From Hyposmocoma kahamanoa (taxonomy: Eukaryota > Arthropoda > Insecta > Lepidoptera > Cosmopterigidae), in NCBI RefSeq assembly GCF_003589595.1, contig NW_020654422.1, forward strand, positions 20,538,769 through 20,602,768: a stretch of DNA of 64,000 bases, given 5' to 3'. Of the stretch, positions 23,961 to 34,401 are shown one piece after another. Position numbers and translations under genes: made by a program. Below the pieces are notes generated by a model, which saw only the letters and a program-made list of their open reading frames with translations, made no database searches and was not told the origin of the DNA. Position 1 is the stretch's first letter; every line of letters starts with the position of its first letter.

Positions 23961-24220
23961 GGCCTCACTCGTCTGGGGAGCAGGTCGGAGGACAACCGAC
24001 TCGTCCCTCCGTTGGCGCGGGTTGGCGCAAGCTAGGGCGGCCGGGCGGCGTCGTGGTGAATGTTCACTGATCCCACGGCGCCGACTCAACCGGCGAGAGG
24101 GAAACCCGGGGGGTTTTAGTGGGGTAGGCCTTCCAGTGTGGAGGGAGAGTCCCCACATAACCCCTGAGTCTCCCTGGGCTCAGGGGTATCCATAAAGATT
24201 TCCCCCCGTCAAAAAAAAAA
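23961..24220 (+). mobile_element. 5'-truncated non-LTR retrotransposon tail (R1/jockey-like 3' UTR)
   Basis: A 260-bp GC-rich insert ends in ten A residues (24211-24220) and is flanked by a perfect 14-bp target duplication. This is the signature of target-primed reverse transcription with 5' truncation. Near its end it carries CCCCTGAGTCTCCCTGGGCT and GGGGTATCCATAAAGATTTC. A related tail, ending GAGGTATCCTCAGAGGATTT before an A-tract, is at 38297-38436. Only 3' untranslated sequence seems present; open frames on both strands come from GC content. Confidence 0.85.
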
Positions 24221-24625
24221 GGGTTGTGAACCTTCTTCAACGTGCAGGCTTCTTTGTATTCTAAAGCACTTTTTGCAGTTGGCCTTGACTATACTACCGG
24301 GGAAGAAGGCGAGCTGAAGGCTTTTAATCCGTATAATAAATTAAATAGCGAGTTTAGGACGCTGCTGGATGCTTCCGCCAGAAGCGAGAGCTATAAAGGA
24401 GAATTAATACACGCTGAACTAGGGAGGACATCATCTGATATGGACGTTTCCTTGTATTACGTCATTTTGTAAATACAAGCGGCTGGTGATTGGACGTGGT
24501 TTCATCATTCCCATTTTTTTGTGAAAATTCTCCACAAAATTGTTATTATTCTTGAAACGAAGATCGAATAACGCACAGAAAAATTCCAACACCATTTTTT
24601 TTATTATCTTGTTTTATTGTTTTAG

Positions 24626-24872
24626 GGAAAAAAATAGACATCAATACTGTGAAGCACCGTTAAAATCTAATTTCAGGATTAAATCATTGCTGAAACCAAA
24701 ATTTGATTCTCTACACGTGAATAAAACCGTCGAAGAATATTGTAAGAAACAATTAAAAGATATCTACTTAACTCAAAATGAGACAAAAATCCTTGCTCAA
24801 AAATATGAAATTGCTTCTTTCATTTTATTTTTAAAAAATTGGGTCAGTAGGAAATTGTTTAGATGTCAGTAA
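24626..24872 (+). pseudogene. Unidentified coding-like segment within repeat F
   Basis: An acceptor-like TTGTTTTATTGTTTTAG ends at 24625, and about 82 open codons follow: EKNRHQYCEAPLKSNF, then LLKPKFDSLHVNKTVEEYC and the end NWVSRKLFRCQ. The stop overlaps an AATAAA (24871-24876), so this could be a compact 3'-terminal exon. The same block recurs, diverged and interrupted, at 33038-33335, so the segment is part of a dispersed repeat and not a unique gene. I recognise no domain. The preceding open frame 24242-24472 is also unidentified. Confidence 0.35.
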
Positions 24873-24992
24873 TAAACTTTACCTTATACATAAATTTTAA
24901 TGATCTTTCACGGGAAGTCAGTATTCGTTTTTCATCGATTCTGAAAAAAATACACTTTTTGAGTTAATACACTATTGTATAACAGTGCGACA
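24697..24992 (+). repeat. Dispersed repeat F, copy 1
   Basis: It shares a collinear, diverged block with 33038-33335: TTTGATT...CACGT, ATATTGTA, CTACTTAACTC, GTAATAAACT, CGGGAAGT, TTCGTTTTTCAT, CACTTTTTGAGTTAATA and AACAGTGCGA. Copy 1 keeps an open frame; copy 2 has lost about 20 nt and the frame. Confidence 0.75.
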
Positions 24993-25267
24993 TGTGTACG
25001 ACAAGTGAGGACGCAACGGCAAAGTAGCGTTCTTTTGTCATAACGGGGACGATGTTCTTACCAACGAACTAAGAGCGGTGGCTGCGGTGTGGCAATAGAC
25101 GCTGGTTCGTGTGTAGTCAAGTCGAAGATTTTTTTTTTGAATTTTTAGCTCTTCGTTTATATTATAATGTAGTTTCATCAATTAACCCGATTTTCCTCCA
25201 TTATATTCCTTACATTTTTATGTTTACTATTTTCAGTAACATGGTTAACATTATAACAGTACTATTA

Positions 25268-25633
25268 GGCTAAGAACTCACGGAGCGGTTTCCTACCGCG
25301 CCCGCCGAGGCTGCGAGGACAGCCGATTTATTTCAATACTCACGACACCGCAGGTTTGTGCGGTCACGTAGCCGCCGCGGTTACGGGACAGCCCGCTAAC
25401 TTGGCGGGAGATGATCGCAAGTCGCCTGGTTATATAAGATCGATAGAGATCGCGTCTCGGGCGTTTCTACTAGTACCCCGCGGACGCCGCAGCTACCGCA
25501 ACCGTCTAACCGTCCCCGCCACGCAATGTGCAACTAAATTTTACATAGGTACATATCTATGTATATTCTACGGAAGCCGCGGTCCCGCAACTACTGCGGG
25601 CGCGGGTAAAAATCGCTCCGTGAGTTCTTAGCG
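25268..25633. mobile_element. GC-rich MITE, 366 bp, PIF/Harbinger-like termini
   Basis: Perfect 19-bp inverted repeats, GCTAAGAACTCACGGAGCG at 25269-25287 and its complement at 25614-25632, bound a markedly GC-rich interior with repeated CCGCGG and CCGCA motifs. TTA occurs on both sides (25265-25267 and 25634-25636), matching the 3-bp target duplication of PIF/Harbinger elements if the first terminal base is allowed to differ. No transposase is encoded; the 91-codon open frame at 25356-25631 follows GC content and has no motif. Likely non-autonomous. The superfamily is inference. Confidence 0.8.
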
Positions 25634-26059
25634 TTATAGTTCTATGTTATATTTACTGTTTTGTGATAGTTTTATTCGGGACACGCCGAACAACTCTTGT
25701 CATAAGGTGCAGCGAACTTCATTAAAAGGGTCTGGAAAAACAGCTTAAGCTGGGACCCTTACTTTTTCATGTACATAATAGATGTTACTACAGACTGTAT
25801 TGTTTAAGACACTTATTGTGTTTACAATGTCTATTATACTATCCAGTACTGAGCAAGGATCTCCTTTAAGAGGGTTTGGGATTTGTCCGCCGACCTGGCC
25901 GAATGTGGATTGTCCACAGCGCAGCTTCTCCAAGGGTTTTTAGAAATTAAAATCTTGAACTGCTACAGAAATCGAAGATCTTTTAATTCAGAAGCAGCCG
26001 TTATTCCATTAGACTACCACTGCTCCATAATTAAGAGTTATTACGTTAATGTATTTATA

Positions 26060-26085
26060 TTAGGGGTTAAAGTATGAAATTGCCG
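26060..26085 (+). repeat. Left mariner terminal repeat
   Basis: Begins TTAGGGGTTAAAG. It matches 27303-27328 in inverted orientation except at the first base. Confidence 0.9.
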
Positions 26086-26244
26086 TTTTATTGCAATAGG
26101 TTCTTTGAATTTTCATAGAATCTTCATGGTTTGAGGTTTTCGAATGAAACTTTTTTCAAATGGTTTCTGTGATTTTTTTTTTTAATTTGAAACATTTGAA
26201 TATCGACTTTCAATTGTTTTTGTTATTCAATTTAGACAAGAAAG

Positions 26245-27250
26245 ATGGATACTGCGAAAATTCGAGTGATTTTTGAATACGAGTTCCGACGCGGAACTAA
26301 CGCGGCAGAAACAGCCCGCAATATCAATGCTGCGTTTGGAGAGGGGTCTACTAATGAACGCACCGTGCGATTTTGGTTTAAACGCTTTCGTGATGGAAAT
26401 TTCGACTTAAAGAACGAGACACGAGGAAGACCGCCCACACAGGTGAATAACGATGAATTAAGAGAGATAGTGGAAGCCGATCCTAGTCAAACTACCCAGG
26501 AATTAGCGGCATGGTTTAACGTTACCTTACCCACAATATTGACTCAATAAAATAAAAAAATACGAAAAATGGGTGCCTCATGATTTGACTGATCTGCAGA
26601 AAGAAACGCGTGTTGAAACTTGTGTTGCCTTGTTGAACCGGTACAGAAATGAAGGAATATTGGATCGAATTGTAACATGTGATGAAAAGTCGATTCTTTA
26701 TGATAACCGGAAAAGAAAAATGCAATGGCTGACCCCAGGTCAAATGCCACAACAGTGTCCTAAAGCAAAACTTACCAATAAAAAGGTAATGGTAACTGTT
26801 TGGTGGTCTCAGCATGGTGTTATTCACTATAGTTTTCTCCGATCTGGTCAAGCAATAACGGCAGATGTCTATTGTGCCGAACTCCGAACCATGTTGACAA
26901 AACTAGCAGTAAAACAGCCCCGACTCATGAATCGATCTTCACTATTATTGCTCCACGACAACGCGAGACCTCACACAGCACGAGAAACCATTTTGACCCT
27001 TCAGGAACTGCAGTTAGAAACCATTCGTCATCCTCCGTATTCACCAGACCTTGCTCCAACGGACTACCATTTTTTTCGTGATTTGGACAATTATCTACGT
27101 GACAAGAAGTTTTCTTCCCAGGAGGCAGTACAAAATGCTTTCACACAGTTTGTGCAGTCTAGATCGTCGGAGTTCTATCGCAAAGGCATTAATAACCTTC
27201 CCATTAGATGGCAGCAATGTATAGATAATAATGGCAACTATTTTGATTAA
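26245..27250 (+). pseudogene. mariner transposase, DD34D, one frameshift
   Basis: The first part (26245-26550, 101 codons) encodes the N-terminal paired-like DNA-binding region: NAAETARNINAAFG, ERTVRFWFKRFRDG and an AT-hook-like RGRPP. The frame then hits TAA at 26548 and resumes in the +1 frame as KIKKYEKWVPHDL. The WVPHDL block is the usual mariner WVPHEL. In the second part (225 codons from 26573), D37 of VTCDE, D128 of LLHDNARPH and D163 of YSPDLAPTD form the triad. The last two are separated by 34 residues, the DD34D signature. The N-terminus resembles the Hsmar1/cecropia group. Relative to a typical 345-residue protein only about ten residues seem missing, at the break. Confidence 0.93.
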
Positions 27251-27302
27251 ATAAATTTGTTAAAAATTTAAAAAATAAACAATTTAGATTTTCAGTACAA
27301 AT

Positions 27303-27328
27303 CGGCAATTTCATACTTTAACCCCTAT
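27303..27328 (-). repeat. Right mariner terminal repeat
   Basis: Inverted partner of 26060-26085, followed by TA at 27329-27330. Confidence 0.9.
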
Positions 27329-27330
27329 TA

Positions 27331-28455
27331 TTAAGGACAACAATGGCTTATTATTGCTAAGTTACATTTAAATGATTTAAAAGTAGAGCGAAGTCAATTT
27401 AGCTATCCTCAAGTTATACAAGAGAGCTAAATGTGCTCATCAAATACTCCAAGCTGGGCATACTCTAATATATCATGCACTTTACAATATAACACAATTA
27501 TCAACTAGGTGATAGAATAATGATATATATATTATTTATGGACCGTTCGACTTCTTCGCCGGCCCGTAAGAAAAAGAAAGCCCGTAAAGAAAGTATGAAA
27601 TTACTGACCACTTCTCTAAACTTTTAAATCTGTCTACTGACTATAATAAACTAAGTAAACAGGTAAAAGAAAAACTCATACCGCCAAATACCCACTGGTC
27701 GTAATTGCGACAATTAGAAATACCTGCCTGTACCGTTTACTAAAAAAAAATGAATAAGTGGTAAACTACAGATTTTTTTTTGACTTTTTGGACTATACTT
27801 ACGAGGTTGTTAATCTACAACTCTTCATTTTGGCTTTGCTATAGTTGGGTAATAATACGCTCATCGTAGAACAACAGTATAGGGCAGATGGTGAAACATA
27901 TAAATTGGGTAACCCTTAGTGACTAGTAATGAGGTACCGGTCGTTAAATAATTTAAGAATCGAATCTTTGGCGCAAAGTAATTGCTTCAAGCTGTGAGAT
28001 AAATACAAGTTACTAAAGTAACGAGTAAAACGTAACACGTAACAATTTCTTCATGAAAGATTGTGATAATATTAATACGAAGAACGAAAATAAACTGCCT
28101 CTTTTCAATCGTCTTCATAAAGTAACAAATTGATTTCAGGGGCAGTAAATATATTATACACCATTGTAATAAGATCCCTGTCTTTATACCCGCGACTTAG
28201 TCTGCGTACTTCGAGTAAGGTTTCATCCTTATCTAGGTCCCATCTATCTTTGTACCAATTTTCATCAAATTCGATTCAGCGGCTTTTATAATATTAGTCC
28301 GAGTTTGTCATTTATGAGGTTTGAAACTATACTGAAATCAAAAACTTTGTAATTTGCAGCCTCTACTTACTTGGTTGACAAAAATCTATAACACTGGTCC
28401 GTTTTGTTCTTTTAGGCTATTTCCATGAATGATATTTTATATCTTTTTATTTCCA
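27331..28455. other. Non-coding stretch after mariner
   Basis: No gene. A block near 28170-28300 (CCCGCGACTTAGTCTGCGTA, then ATTCAGCGGC) looks like worn repeat sequence of a kind common in Lepidoptera; I cannot place it more exactly. Confidence 0.4.
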
Positions 28456-28459
28456 CCAG

Positions 28460-28545
28460 AGTTTCTTGCTCATTTCTCTCAGGGGAATGTGCTTTACGAA
28501 TGAATAGTGCTGTTTAATCGATTTTTCAAATGTAATTTGCTTAGC
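28460..28545 (+). repeat. Dispersed repeat G fragment
   Basis: AGAGTTTCTTGCTCATTTCT and CAGGGGAATGTGCTTTACGA match a block at 54630-54700 with few differences. Probably a LINE 3' end. Confidence 0.65.
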
Positions 28546-28844
28546 TATGAGGTAAAGTTATATTGAAGATGAATTGGAAATGTAAGGTAGAAATATTTTT
28601 AGTGACATCTGAGTTTATTTCACGTTATTAGAAACATAGGGTTAAAGCTTGATAGATATTTTTCAAATCAATTGTGACGATGTTAAGTTTGCTCTGTTTC
28701 AATAGAATGTTTTTGGTATCGTCGCCAAATTGTAACAAAGACACAAAACCCAAATAATTATTTATTGTAATTAGAGGTAATAACGTAGTACGTATTACTT
28801 CAATGATTGTAATAAATAATATAAAAAACACGCTCACGTACTAG

Positions 28845-29158
28845 GTTAACCCTGTATCGTGGGTGCCATGGATATACATACACAGAGAACAACAAATCTC
28901 AAATTACCTACTCCCAAACTCACGAGAAAAAATACCAAGGTCAAGGAGGTAGTTGTAATATAATAACAATGTGACAGACACTTATTACCTGATCTCAATC
29001 TAAGAAAGTCCTTGGACTGTGAGTACCGGAGCAACGTCATTCACAAAGAACACCCAGGCCAGAATCAAGTGACAAACATTTCTAAAATTAGTTCTACCAG
29101 GAGTCGAACCCGGGACCTCCTCATCACAGTGTACACCATTGAGCCAGAGAGGTCGTCA
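28845..29158 (-). repeat. SINE family D copy with long body
   Basis: On the minus strand: head GACGACCTCTCTGGCTCAAT, B box GGTTCGACTCC, a body with GGCCTGGGTGTTC, and a tail with CTCGTGAGTTTGGGAG and CCATGGCACCCACG. The tail matches 2126-2336, while the head is closer to the Leu/Ser-like family D, so heads and tails have been exchanged between subfamilies or diverged. Confidence 0.8.
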
Positions 29159-29339
29159 AATAGACAAAGCATATGATACCTAACTACAGTCATATCGTTT
29201 GGGTATCGATTGACGACTACCGTTTACAATTTTGCCATTATATTTATAAACTGGTGCAACCTTAAAGCTTATACAATACCCAATACCCTATAGCCCAGTG
29301 GGAGATCGATGTCTTCTCATTTTTGAGAGGTCGACAGTT

Positions 29340-29430
29340 GTAATTCCTGTGGCAGCGTTCTTACGACTTAAATTGCAACTACGTTCAGATTACTGCTTGG
29401 CGGCAAAAATACCTAAGGTCGAACTCTTTC
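29340..29430 (-). repeat. Repeat family A, worn fragment
   Basis: GATTACTGCTTGGCGGCAAA and GGTCGAACTCTTTC correspond to the 5' part of family A in inverse orientation. Confidence 0.5.
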
Positions 29431-30118
29431 TTATTTAGAGACGGTAAATGGATGATGAGGCCTTATGCAAAAAACGTTACAAATTTTAGTGATATACAGA
29501 AAATAGTACTTTCAAATATCAAAAACGTTACACAACGGAAACCATAAGGAACACAGCCGTTACCATCCGGACACAAATTGTTAGTGGTCCGGTCGATGAT
29601 TAATTGACCGCTCTGACCCGACAATTGCTTTAATTATTTACCACCCCGTATACGGTTACTGCAATTCGATAGTTCGACATTTAATTTTAATTGCTTACTT
29701 AGGTCAGTGACCTATTTCCCACAACATTACGGGTATTTTGAAGAAATATAGTCGGCAATAATCTGAACTTTATATTCTTGACAAACTATTATAACGTGCT
29801 TAGTGTAGAGCGTCCTCGTTTTTGCGGGTAGCAAGGATAATTTGAATTCCTTTGCCTGCTGATCTTGGGATTAATCAAATTGCAAGTAAATAAGTTCTTT
29901 CTAGACTTGTGTCCTCAAAACATCGTCACTATCGCCAGGTAAGATTGTAGCTACTACTAAATATCAGTGTTGGCCGTGACCAGAAAGCTAGGAGCCACTT
30001 TAGTCAAAAAATAAACGTAGCCTTCTTAAAGGGAAAAGTTGTAAGTCTTCTGGCTCAAGCTTCTGTGTCAGGCCCTTGATTAAATATTCTATATTTATAT
30101 TTATATTCTATTTCTATA

Positions 30119-30410
30119 AACTGCCTCCGTGGCCGAACGGTTACCATGCCGGACTGCCACGAAGAGGTCCCAGGTCCCAGGCTATGTTGAGTGTGTGCAT
30201 TATTATTATTTCTGCCGCCCATCAATTAGGTATGAGCATTACTGCGTTCCGGCTATGAAGGGTATGGGTGATGGTGAAGCTACAGACACGTGGTATTAGT
30301 GAACTTCATGTTTAAGGATGAAGGGCAAAGTGGTCTACAGATCTTTACGATTTAAATCTCCGGGTTACAGGCGCACGATGTGATTGTCCTTATACTTGAT
30401 ATTATAAAAC
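30119..30410 (+). repeat. SINE D1 with internal deletion, followed by a family A fragment
   Basis: From 30119 the SINE head matches 2126 onward (TGCCTCCGTGGCCGAACGG), but after a duplicated GTCCCAG it jumps at 30181 to GCTATGTTGAGTGTGTGC, the SINE tail; about 100 nt of body are missing. From about 30208 a worn family A copy follows (GCATTACTGCGTTCCGG, GGCGCACGATGTGATTGTCC, CTTGATATTATAA). Confidence 0.7.
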
Positions 30411-30800
30411 TAGGTAGAATATTTCTTTTTTCTCTTTCAAATAGGAGTCGATACAAAGTCAAATGTGAAATTAATCACTTTGAAAATAATATATAGTAAA
30501 ATAGAGGATATACACTGGTTAGTATATGGTGTGAAGACACGATCCCTAAACATTTCCATAACAAAAAAAAACACAAACTTACGTCGAAATTTTACAAGAA
30601 AACCGCTGTATTCAATAGGTAGTTTATACTACCTGTACTATACCAATGACTATTTTATAGATCAACTGAACTAAATAGAGCACGTATAGTATAAGATAAT
30701 ATACATTTTTCAAATGAGTTTCATTTATTTGTAATAAAATAAAGCCAGTGTCTCTGCCGGTCGACCCGCGCAGTAGAACCGATTCGATCTCCATCCGACA

Positions 30801-30940
30801 TCCGTCCGAAACAATTACTGTCAAATAAGTAATATTCGACAAAATTAAAAGACAAGTATCCAGTATGAAGCTTCATTCGCGTCACGCGTTATTTCATTTG
30901 GTCAAGTATTGCTTATTTGGCAGTAATTGTTTCGGACGGA
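30801..30940. repeat. Fold-back palindromic element E, copy 2
   Basis: A 140-bp palindrome centred on AAGCTT (between 30870 and 30871) with 70-nt ungapped arms. Its right arm matches the left arm of copy 1 (1607-1764), so the two are inserted in opposite orientations. The flanking GATCTCC at 30787-30793 and GGAGATC at 30938-30944 extend the symmetry, with one copy of a 10-nt unit missing on the right. Confidence 0.85.
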
Positions 30941-30960
30941 GATCAAGAGTAGACCCCTGG

Positions 30961-31680
30961 TACGGGAAAAATCTGTATTACAGCTGAGGAAGTTTGGATT
31001 CTTAAGTTTAGAATTATTTATATTATTTATTAGAAGATTAATTTCTTTATGTAACGCCATGAAATAAAAAAAAAACATCTCAACTACATTATCAAAAGGC
31101 TAAGGTTAAACAGCAGTATTAGCTATAAATTAACACGTTTAAACGACCATATCTTGGTTACAGTAAACTGAGTAATATTCACAGGTTATCTCCGTGATTT
31201 ATTCTTAAAATAATGTGGTCAATTTATAAAATTTCTTAAAACAGATTAAAAAGTAAACCAAAATCAAAACAACAATAGAAACGTGATACAATAGGTTTCA
31301 CTGTCCCATAAAACGTGATAAGTAGGAGACCACCAATGCGCCCGGGGACCTTTTAAAGTGTCAATGGAAAGACCTGCGTTGGTGGTCAAATAATGATAAA
31401 ATAAAATAAAGAGATATAAAAATTTTATACACGTCCATTTATGTCGACCTCTTCAAGTTGAAGCGACGGGTTGAATAGGTACGTGTTATATCGATAATTG
31501 CCGTCATTTTTTTTTGTTTTTTGTCTTTTCAATTTTGACAATTTCATTTCATACATTCATACTGAAACGAATCTTCCATACTATAAGCATAACTTTGTTT
31601 ATATCACTTCTTTTTATATTTTATATTGGAATTACTAGCAGATATCAGAAGTATGATGATCCAGCAGGAGCGAGTGTTTA
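30961..31680. other. Non-coding stretch
   Basis: AT-rich. At 31325-31381 GGAGACCACCAATGCG and GACCTGCGTTGGTGGTC form a small inverted pair around a GC-richer core. No gene. Confidence 0.4.
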
Positions 31681-31681
31681 T

Positions 31682-31865
31682 TAGACAGACAGTGACACCG
31701 ATTCCACTTGTGGTCACTGCGGCTGCGTGGGCCAAATAATTAAAGATTGCTCGAAACTGCAGGAACTACCTAAGTGCGCTTCCTGTCCGCGGTAACACAA
31801 GCCAAGCCAACACAGGACGAGAGACGAGCTGTGTCCAAAAAGCGCTGAAGCAGATATTTAAGTTC
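31682..31865 (+). pseudogene. Retroelement gag/ORF1 zinc-knuckle relic
   Basis: From 31697 the plus strand reads TDSTCGHCGCVGQIIKDC then LPKCASCPR before a stop at 31793, and continues HKPSQHRTRDELCPK to another stop. C-x2-C-x4-Q-x4-C is a CCHC knuckle with the histidine replaced by glutamine, followed by a second CxxC, as in ORF1/gag proteins of jockey-like LINEs and LTR elements. The fragment has stops and no full-length frame, so it is dead. Which element class it came from cannot be settled here. Confidence 0.6.
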
Positions 31866-32189
31866 CATTGACTACGAGGGCGACTTGAGTGCCGAACAGC
31901 AAGACATTGTAACACAGGAATGGGTAATCGAAAGATTTTATAAATAACATAATCTTTAGGAAATGAAACTATTTTTCCGGATTTAAATCAAACAAACCGA
32001 CGTTTCTATAACAAATTAAAATTAAAAAAATCATTGAATAAAATAATTTGTAAAACTTAATGTAGCGTAAATTGGAATGTTTCCTTGTAAAATTAAAGAT
32101 AAGGTATTTAATTAATAACTTTCGTAACTACAGTGAAAAAATAGGGTGGTTTGCATTAATATTAGACATAACTGGTTGATGACTGTACC

Positions 32190-32285
32190 ACCTCACTCAA
32201 CCGTGACCATGGGACCTGTAAAGGGCCCGAAACGTACGCGATTGAAAACCGGAAAAATAGTTTCATTTCCTATGTGTAACAATCG
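32190..32285 (-). repeat. Dispersed repeat H fragment
   Basis: On the minus strand this contains CATAGGAAATGAAACTATTT, TTCCGG and CAGGTCCCATGGTCACGGTT, collinear with 55720-55812 (plus). A third short match is at 31955-31990. Confidence 0.7.
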
Positions 32286-32424
32286 CGAAAACCTAAGAAC
32301 TCGAAACATAATCTTTCTTATAACATTGTAAAAAAGCCATACAAAATTGTTAACAGCAAACAACTATCATGAGATTGAAAATTTTATATCTGTTGTTACA
32401 TAATACGTAATATTAATAATAGTT

Positions 32425-32715
32425 AGTTGCGGTAGAACTCCTTGTGATAGGGTTCATCCAGGGTAGTACTGCCACCTTGCCTATTTCTGACGCCAAGCAG
32501 TAATGTCAGCATTATTGTGTTCCAGTTTTGAAGGGTGCTGGTGAAATTACAGGCACATGGGACTTATAATCTTATGTCTCAGGGTGACGGGCGCTGTGGC
32601 AGTGCCCCTCAGATCTTAGCAATTTAAAGCTCTGAGTGGCACTGCAACTGTTATGGACAGGCGTGTAGCTTACCATCAGGCGCACGACTTGTTCGTCCCG
32701 TCACTTGATATTATA
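32425..32715 (+). repeat. Repeat family A, near full-length copy
   Basis: Block order: CAGGGTAGTACTGCCACCTT, GCCAAGCAGTAATG, GGCACATGGGACTT, CTCAGGGTGACGGGCG, GCTCTGAGTGGCACTGC, CTTGTTCGTCCCGTCACTTG. This serves as reference for the other copies. Non-coding; its superfamily is unknown to me. Confidence 0.8.
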
Positions 32716-33037
32716 GTGTTAGTTACATGCTAGTTAATGTAATTAAGTATTCATGTGTATTGTTATTGAACACAATATGTTGACTAATCACTAAGTTGTA
32801 ATCACGGATTTGAATATCTAAGACACAAGTAAACAATTTTACTAAGTTTGTCACCTTGACTACCTTGCGCTACTAACCTGAATTAAGTTATATACAAGCA
32901 CAACCATTTCACTGTTTGCAATAGTCTGCGCATATATGTAAAGTTTTTATACAGAATAAATTTATCTTTATATATCGCACTGCTATTACAATAATGTTGT
33001 AACTCAAAATGTGTGAAATTTAATATTATATTCAACG

Positions 33038-33335
33038 TAAAATTTGATTATCTGCACGTCAAAATAACCGTCGTTAGAATATTGTATCTACTTAACTCGA
33101 AATGAGATACATTATATGTGAGTTATTTCTGGCCAAAATAATCTTTATTCAAAAACATGAATTTATGTTTTCCATTTTATTTTTAAATATATTTGAGAAA
33201 TTGCTTGAGTGTCTGTAATAAACTATAACGTATACATTTCAATGATTTTTTTGCGGGAAGTGAGTAATTCGTTTTTCATGATTCTGAGACAGTCCACTTT
33301 TTGAGTTAATATACTGTTGTATTAACAGTGCGATA
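33038..33335 (+). repeat. Dispersed repeat F, copy 2
   Basis: A diverged copy of 24697-24992 with the same block order; the open frame seen in copy 1 is broken. Confidence 0.75.
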
Positions 33336-33869
33336 TCGATAATATTTTAAAAGTTGTCAATACTAACACATCACTAACATTGATTCTGAACTGGGATCAA
33401 TGTTTAGTGGTTTTATTTAGATGTAGGCGGGTGCAAGTAGCACTTTTAGCGATTTTATTCTTATCGATGTATTTTCGGATTGTGACATAGTTCTGCAGGA
33501 TTCATAACATCTAGTATTTTCGATTTTGGCAAGCGCTTGGGCTTATTTCGTTCGGTTTGATTGTGAAAATTAGAAAGTTATTTTGTAAATATAGTTCAAC
33601 AATATTTTTGATTGTATCTATCAGAAGAGGTCAATTTTGCTCATAAGTTGTTTACTATTTATTACGTTGGTAGTCAAGAGACTGAATCGTGTGTAATAAC
33701 TATATTACATTCCTTGATAGTACTTATGAATTGTATTTACTAATTTAACGAAAATGAACCATATACCTAAGTACATAGAATGTGAAATCTTGAATCGAAA
33801 TACGAAAATAACAAAATAACGTCTTTTCCGTGAAAATTACGTCATTTGTGCTTAAGGCGATAACTTTGT

Positions 33870-34290
33870 TTTTTATGATACTAAGTCACGGGATGAACAA
33901 GTCGCGCATTTAGTAATAAGCGAAAACCAGTTGCAGTGCCACTTAGTGCTTACATCGCAAACATTTGAGGGGCACTGCCACTGCGCCCGTCACCATGAGA
34001 CATGTCCCATGTGCCTGTAGTTTCACCAGCACCGTTCAAAACCGGAACGCAGTAATGTTCACATTACTGCTTGGTGGTAAAAATAGGTAAATGGCAGTAC
34101 TTCTCTGGAGGAACTCTTTCACAACGTCCTGTCCATAGCAGTTCCAGTGCCACTCAGAGCTTTAAATTGCAAACATTTGAGGGGCACAGCGCCCGTAACC
34201 CTGAAACCTAAGTTATTCTAAGCCTCGAGTGCTTGTAATTCCTCCAGCACCCTTACCCTTCCAAACCGGAACATAGTAATCTGTACGTCA
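33870..34290 (-). repeat. Two tandem family A copies
   Basis: A nearly complete inverse copy runs from 33870 to 34127 (GGGGCACTGCCACTGCGCCC, GGAACTCTTTCACAACG). A second, partial inverse copy starts at about 34128 (CTGTCCATAGCAGTTCCAGT) and ends near 34285. They lie just outside the left end of piggyBac 2. Confidence 0.8.
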
Positions 34291-34397
34291 ATATGTGTAA
34301 ATAAGTGGGCCTGTCTACCTCCACTCGCCTAGCCTATATACTGTGATGCACACTTTTTCAGGCACACCTGACCGTTCTTGTAGTTTTCAACAATTTT

Positions 34398-34401
34398 TTA
34401 A
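34398..34401. repeat. TTAA target-site duplication, left, of piggyBac 2
   Basis: Partner at 36933-36936. Confidence 0.9.

Larger units (their letters stand above)
23800..24260. repeat. Old LINE-like fragment interrupted by a younger LINE tail
   Basis: Outer blocks (GGCAGGCAGGCTCACC near 23868, CCACGCTGGCCCAAG near 23911, then GTGCAGGCTTC after 24242) resemble the 3' region of RTE-type debris common in Lepidoptera. They are split by the insertion at 23961-24220, so the outer fragment is older. Assignment of the outer fragment is from memory. Confidence 0.5.
26060..27328 (+). mobile_element. mariner element, cecropia-like, near full length (1269 bp)
   Basis: Terminal repeats of 26 bp with one mismatch lie at 26060-26085 (starting TTAGGGGTTAAAGTATG) and 27303-27328. 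TA duplications are at 26058-26059 and 27329-27330. The size and single transposase gene are typical of mariner. The gene carries one frameshift near 26540-26550, so the copy is non-autonomous, but its ends are preserved and could be mobilised in trans. Confidence 0.93.

Noticed and set aside
23790..24195. Open frames on both strands (up to 122 codons)
   Set aside because: They lie in GC-rich LINE tail sequence with a target duplication and A-tract; they are not genes.
25356..25631. 91-codon open frame in the GC-rich MITE
   Set aside because: It is explained by GC content, runs into the terminal repeat and has no motif.
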